A stretch of DNA of 64,000 nt from Przewalskia tangutica (taxonomy: Eukaryota > Streptophyta > Magnoliopsida > Solanales > Solanaceae), in NCBI GenBank assembly GCA_029844215.1, contig CM056730.1:54634924-54698923 (forward strand), in the 5' to 3' direction. The notes beneath the pieces were generated by a model. The model worked only from the letters and a program-made list of their open reading frames with translations. It did not search any database and had not been told where the DNA came from. How positions within the stretch are numbered: position 1 is the stretch's first letter; every line of letters starts with the position of its first letter. Position numbers and translations under genes: made by a program. Shown here piece after piece: positions 59,501 through 64,000 of this stretch.

Positions 59501-60952
59501 TTTCTTGTTGTAGCGTGTATGCCTTGATAGATCCGGGTTCTACTCATCCCATATATCTCCCCTTATTGCGGTAGGATAGGGATAGAGCCTGAGTCCATAG
59601 ACCCTTTCGAGGTAGCTACGCCAGTGGGTGATTCGGTGGTAGCTCGGCGGGTATATAGGGCTTGCCCAGTGACTTTATGCAGTCGTCAGACCCTAGCCGA
59701 CTTGATAGAGTTGGATATGACCGATTTCGATGTGATCATGGGTATGGATTGGCTAGCTTCTTGCTACGCCAATGTAGACTGCAGGGAGAGAGTGGTACGG
59801 TTCCAGTTTCCTGGGGAGTCGGTTATTGAGTGGGAGGGGAACACTGTGTCGCCGAGGGGTAGGTTTATTTCTTACCTCAAGGCTAGGAAGATGGTGCAGA
59901 AGGGGTATATCTACCATCTCATTCGGGTGTTTGATACTGAGGCTGCGGTACCAGATTTTCAGTCAGTTCCAGTAGTCAGAGAGTTCCCAGATGTGTTTCC
60001 AGACGACATCCCAAGTATCCCTCCTGAGAGGGAGATAGAGTTTTGTATCGATGTGCTGCCAGACACTCGGCCTATTTCCATTTCGCCATACAGAATGGCA
60101 CCTGCCGAGTTGAGAGAGTTGAAGGACCAGCTGAGAGATTTGCTGGAGAAGGGCTTCATCAGGCCTAGTGTTTCTCCCTGGGGAGCGCCGGTATTGTTCG
60201 TGAAGAAGAAGGACGGGACGCTGCGCATGTGTGTTGATTACAGGCAGCTGAACAAGGTGACTATTAAGAACATATACCCCCTTCCCAGGATTGATGATTT
60301 GTTCGACCAGTTGCAGGGTGCGAGATGTTTCTCCACGATTGATCTGCGATCGGGCTATCATCAGGTACGAGTTAGAGAGGCGGATGTCCCTAGGACTGCA
60401 TTCCGGACCCGGTACGAGCACTATGAGTTCAGGGTTATGTCTTTCGGTTTGACCAATGCTCCGGCGGTATTTATGGATTTGATGAACCGAGTGTTCAATC
60501 CATTTTTGGATACGTTTGTGATTGTATTCATTGATGACATATTGGTTTATTCTCGCTCAGAGCAGGAGCATGCGGAGCATTTGAGGACTGTGCTGAGAGT
60601 TCTCCAGGACCAGCAGTTGTACGCCAAGTTTTCCAAATGTGAGTTTTGGTTGGCTTCGGTGGCTTTTCTTGGGCACATTGTAGGGGCTGATGGTATTCGG
60701 GTGGATACGGCCAAGATCGAGGCAGTCAGGAGTTGGCCTAGACCTACTACTCCGACAGAGGTGCGCAGCTTTCTGGGCCTTGCAGGTTACTATCGGAGGT
60801 TCGTGGAGAAGTTTGCTTCTATTTCGGCACCTTTGACTAAGCTGACTCAGAAGGGAGCTAAGTTTCAGTGGACTGATGCTTGTGAGCAGGGTTTCCAGTT
60901 ACTGAAGGAGAGGCTGACGACCGCCCCAGTTCTTACTCTTCCGGAGGTCTGA
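59501..60952 (+). pseudogene. A2 protease and reverse transcriptase
   Basis: Protease: YALIDPGST near 59519-59545, then a frame break near 59550-59625. A 442-codon open frame (59624-60952) carries the protease C-terminal part (DFDVIMGMDWLASCYANVDC) and a whole RT domain. RT shows PYRMAPAELRELKDQL, RPSVSPWGAPVLFVKKKDG, CVDYRQLNKVTIKN, DLRSGYHQVRV, SFGLTNAPAVFMDLMNRVF and the catalytic FIDD at 60527-60538, then the thumb and the start of the connection region. The frame ends at a TGA (60950-60952) caused by a small indel just before RNase H. This is the longest intact coding stretch in the window and the best reference for the family. Confidence 0.9.
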
Positions 60953-61280
60953 AGCGGCTATGTGGTGTATTGTGATGCGTCAGGCATCGGGCTTGGATGT
61001 GTGTTGATGCAGCAGGGCAAGGTTATAGCGTACGCATCCCGACAGCTTAAGAAGCATGAGAGGAACTACCCCACCCATGATTTGGAGTTGGCAGCGGTGA
61101 TTCACGCCTTGAAGATCTGGAGGCACTATTTGTATGGGGTTCATGTGGATATTTACACAGACCACAAGAGCCTCCATAGATATCTTCACGGAGGAGCTGA
61201 ACTTACGACAGAGACGGTGGTTAGAGTTACTCAAGGATTATGATGTCGATATCCTGTACCACCCAGGGAAGGCCAATGTT
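60953..61280 (+). pseudogene. A2 RNase H (frameshifted)
   Basis: From about 60962: VVYCDASGIGLGCVLMQQGK with the first acidic residue, SRQLKKHERNYPTHDLELAA, HALKIWRHYLYGVHVDIYTD. Near 61172-61195 the stretch after TDHKSL is altered at its CAG triplets, shifting the frame. RQRRWLELLKDYDVDILYH then continues in another frame. Confidence 0.87.
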
Positions 61281-62011
61281 GTGGCAGATGCCCTTAGTCG
61301 TAGGTCGATGGGGAGTCTATCAGTTGTGCAGCCAGAGAGGAGGGGCATGGTCCGCGAGTTACATCAGTTAGCGAGCCTTGGAGTCCGATTGATTGGTTCT
61401 GATAGCAGTGGAGTTCTAGTTCGAGAGGTTGCCGAGTCTTCCATCGTCGAGGAGGTGAAGAGGCAACAGTTTGAGGATCCGATTTTGACACGTTATCGTG
61501 ATACGGCTCTTCTTGAGGGGAAGGGTCCTTTTGAGGTAGCACCTGATGGGGTGCTAAGATTTGAGGCGAGTTGTGTGTTCGGATATTTCGTGACTTGGCG
61601 GAGTTCTAGGGAAGCACACAGCGCGCGTTACTCTATCCATCCGGAGTCGACAAAGATGTACCACGACCTCAGATCTGTGTATTGGTGGGATGGCCTTAAG
61701 AGGGACGTTGCAGAGTTTGTTGCTCAGTGCCCGAGTTGTCAGCAGGTAAAGGTAGAGCACCAGAGGCCTGGTGGGTTGTTGCAGACGATAGAGATCCCGA
61801 CCTGGAAGTGGGAGGTGATCAACATGGACTTTATCACAGGGTTACCTCGCACTCCAAGGAAACATGATTCTATCTGGGTTATCATCGACAGTGTGAAATC
61901 AGCCACTTTCTTCCATCGGGACGACTTTTTAGTAGAGGATTATGCCAGACTTTACATCCGAGAGATCGTGAGACTGCATGGGGTCCCTATTTCTATCATA
62001 TCAGACAGAGG
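61281..62011 (+). pseudogene. A2 integrase, N-terminal half, cut by B-family LTR
   Basis: The VVADALSRRSMGSLS linker is followed by the HHCC zinc domain (HSARYSIHPESTKMYHDL, then CPSCQQVKVEHQRPGG; about 61615-61780). The core has NMDFITGLPRT (first catalytic Asp near 61827) and IISDRG (second Asp near 62003). The LTR starts immediately after that. An altered patch near 61560-61600 precedes the zinc domain, and DRLTKSAHF is damaged near 61890. The glutamate of the DDE triad would lie beyond the insertion. Confidence 0.87.
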
Positions 62012-64000
62012 TGTTACACCCCGTAAGTCCAGGACATGTATAAGAGAATGTACGTAAGGAAACAAGACTTGGAAATTGGTACGAAAGGAAGAATTGTTTT
62101 TCCGGCGGGAAATCTTCCGAACGTCGGAAAGGAAAAATGTTCGTTGTTGAGAATTGGATTCTCAAAATGCATTATTTGAAGAATATGGAACTTATTAACA
62201 TTATGGAAATTTATTTTACGGATTTGGTCATGTGGGGCCCACCCGGGGAATTTTACGTTTTGTGGGGCCCACGAGGGTTACGGAATATTATGGACGAATA
62301 AAAGGGCGACACGTGGCACCTCCACCACATGGTCTTGGTCGAAAACTTGCAAGGCTAAAATGGTCATTTGACCAATGTGTAGATGACAAAGTCTTGCTAA
62401 TTAAGAGCTTGACATTGTTGACCAAGTCAAGAGCTATTTGGCTTGATCTCCTTCATCCAAAACCTAACAAGTGTTATTATCTAAGCCCTCCATTGTGTTT
62501 TATAAGCTTACTACTAGTGCAAGACAAGGTCTTCAACACTTAGAATTTATCACAACATTTCTTGTCCCTTTAGAAGCTCTCGGGTTTGTGACTTTTACCC
62601 ACACAAAATTTTGTAGTTTTGATCCATTAGCCACAAGACTTTAACCCAATGTACCTAAGGGTATCGTAAGGATATCTCAATAGAAAGATTTCGAAAAAAC
62701 GACGTTTTCGTATTAGTCGCAAGGCAGAAACTTAAGGAGTTCTTCAACTTTGAAGTTGGAACTTGAAGATGGGTTCTTCATAGGCTTATAAGGAGTGCTT
62801 GGAGCGGATTGGAACATAAGCAAAAGAGCTAAGAATTTGCTAAGGAGCGACTTTGAATCTTGGAAATTTTAAGGGCTTATAAAGGTATAATCTTGTCGTT
62901 TTAGTAATTAAGATTACTTATCATTGTACTTGTGGATATTAGCAAGCATGAGATTTTTAGTATGAAGTTTGATAAGTATATTGGCTATTGAAACCCTAAT
63001 CCGAAAACTAGCATGTTAGCCTTAAGATTACAATTCAAGTTGATTATTAGTTTAAGTCGTCGCATGTTGTATAAGAAGGAAATTGTAGTTATTGTAGTTG
63101 TTTATGACTATATAACATGTTGGACCTTAGAACTTGGAATTGGAAAAGGATTGGAAAAGACTTAGTGTTGTTGGTTATTGTTGGCCGAGAATGGCTAGTG
63201 AGTTTTAAACTACTTCGTATTAATTGTGGGGCGGAATTTTATACGTATTGTAAGGCGTGTAATCCCCTTTGTTTGGTTGTTGTTTTGAGCCTTAAATGTG
63301 GCGTGTTGGTTATTGTATTCGGCATTGAAAAAGGTGGCAAAGTGAGTAGAAACAAAGGAAGTGCTGCCCGATTTTCCGTAGAATTAGAGACCGTATACTT
63401 AGTATTATTCTACGTTAGAGACTAGAAGTTGATAGTCTTTTTGTGACCATTATAGTTTGACACTTCTACGTACGGCGTATTCGGCTTAGCTTGTGGATTT
63501 AGCCGAAAAGGTATGTGAACTATCTCCTCTTCTAGCATGATTCCTAAAGATAAAGAAAGTATGTCCTACTCCTTAAATGATCCATTCCTTGGTTATATTT
63601 GGATTGCCTAAAATAGAATTTGTTCTATGTACTTCCTTGATTGTACTTTGATGTTTAAATTGTAAGTTGTATAATCCATTGCCTTAGTAAAGTTGGATTC
63701 TTAATAGTGAAAGTATTTTACTTAAGGTACATAGAGTCTTGAAAAGGAAGTGGTTTCCAAACCTTTTGGCTAGTGCCTTAGTTCCAAAACCTAAAGGTCA
63801 TTATAATGACTTTAGGGGAGTCAAATGAGTGATTTACTTAATTGTTTTAAAAGGGGAGAAATGACATGATTTAAAAGTAACTTGTTTTAAAGGTGTGAGT
63901 TACTTGAGGTTTGAAAGTTAAGAAACTTGATTTGAAAGTTTGTGATACTTGGTTTTAAGTATAAGTCTCTTGGTTATAAAAAGGATGAAATTGTCTAAAA
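62012..64000 (+). mobile_element. B-family gypsy LTR, plus strand (partial)
   Basis: Begins tgttacaccccgtaagtcc, the complement of the B LTR end. It is collinear with the minus-strand B LTRs for 2 kb (gtgggcccac blocks, the aactttgaagttggaact palindromic stretch, gggcggaattttatacgt, the aaaaggtatgtgaac module at about 63506-63520). The window ends inside it, before the 48-bp array. It is more diverged from the three B LTRs than they are from each other. No genes; open frames at 62232-62543 and 63117-63425 are LTR shadows. Confidence 0.87.

Larger units (their letters stand above)
55302..62011 (+). mobile_element. Element A2, Tekay/Del-type gypsy (5' part)
   Basis: 5' LTR 55302-57939, primer site 57944-57955, gag from 58144, then protease, RT, RNase H and the integrase N-terminal half. 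It is interrupted at 62012 by a B-family LTR. It is inserted in the D 3' LTR about 1.55 kb from the A1 insertion. The remaining integrase, chromodomain and 3' LTR should lie beyond the window. It has the best-preserved protease-RT of the three A copies. Confidence 0.92.

Overview
The window looks like heterochromatic DNA from a plant nuclear genome. It is almost entirely nested retrotransposons, and I find no host gene, tRNA, rRNA or prokaryotic feature. Ty3/gypsy chromoviruses of the Tekay/Del type (LTRs of 2.4-2.6 kb, tRNA-iMet primer sites, C-terminal chromodomain) and plant L1-type LINEs (DUF4283 plus zinc-knuckle ORF1; endonuclease, reverse transcriptase and zf-RVT in ORF2) point to a eudicot. 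The polyprotein resembles asterid (Solanaceae-like) Tekay proteins from memory, which is a low-confidence placement.

Layout. 1-2159 is a minus-strand LTR whose other end lies off the left edge. It interrupts LINE copy 1 (2160-6485), which itself sits in a minus-strand LTR of a second family, 'C' (6486-7860). C sits in the 5' LTR of a plus-strand non-autonomous element 'D' (7861-10063 LTR remnant, 10064-10757 short internal region, 3' LTR from 10758). The D 3' LTR was split by element A1 (plus, 12188-53741, target duplication ctata). A1 was split in its RNase H region by A3 (minus, 17981-49416, cttat/cttac). A3 was split in its protease region by a tandem non-autonomous element B (minus, 23527-45263, acatt). 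The right-hand LTR of B was split by LINE copy 2 (plus, 36861-43706, 12-bp duplication). After A1 the D LTR resumes (53742-55301) and is split again by A2 (plus, from 55302). A2 is broken in its integrase by another B-family LTR (62012 to the end of the window).

The A elements are the autonomous lineage: gag, aspartic protease, RT, RNase H, integrase and chromodomain are all recognisable, but every copy carries frameshifts and stops. B and D are non-autonomous relatives with LTRs of about 3.5-3.7 kb and internal regions of 0.7-1.9 kb. B keeps only gag fragments with zinc knuckles, cut near the gag/protease junction, so it would depend on A-type enzymes. A, B and D share the LTR termini, a hairpin next to the polypurine tract, a GC-rich hairpin near the LTR 3' end and a splice-donor-like site (also in C), consistent with use of common machinery.

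The most unusual items are: the LTR-internal-LTR-internal-LTR structure of B bounded by one target duplication; the TAATG stop/start overlap between the LINE ORFs; the hairpins conserved across families; long inverted LTR pairs created by the nesting; and many differences between copies centred on CAG/CTG sites, which may be consensus errors at methylated CHG sites rather than real mutations.
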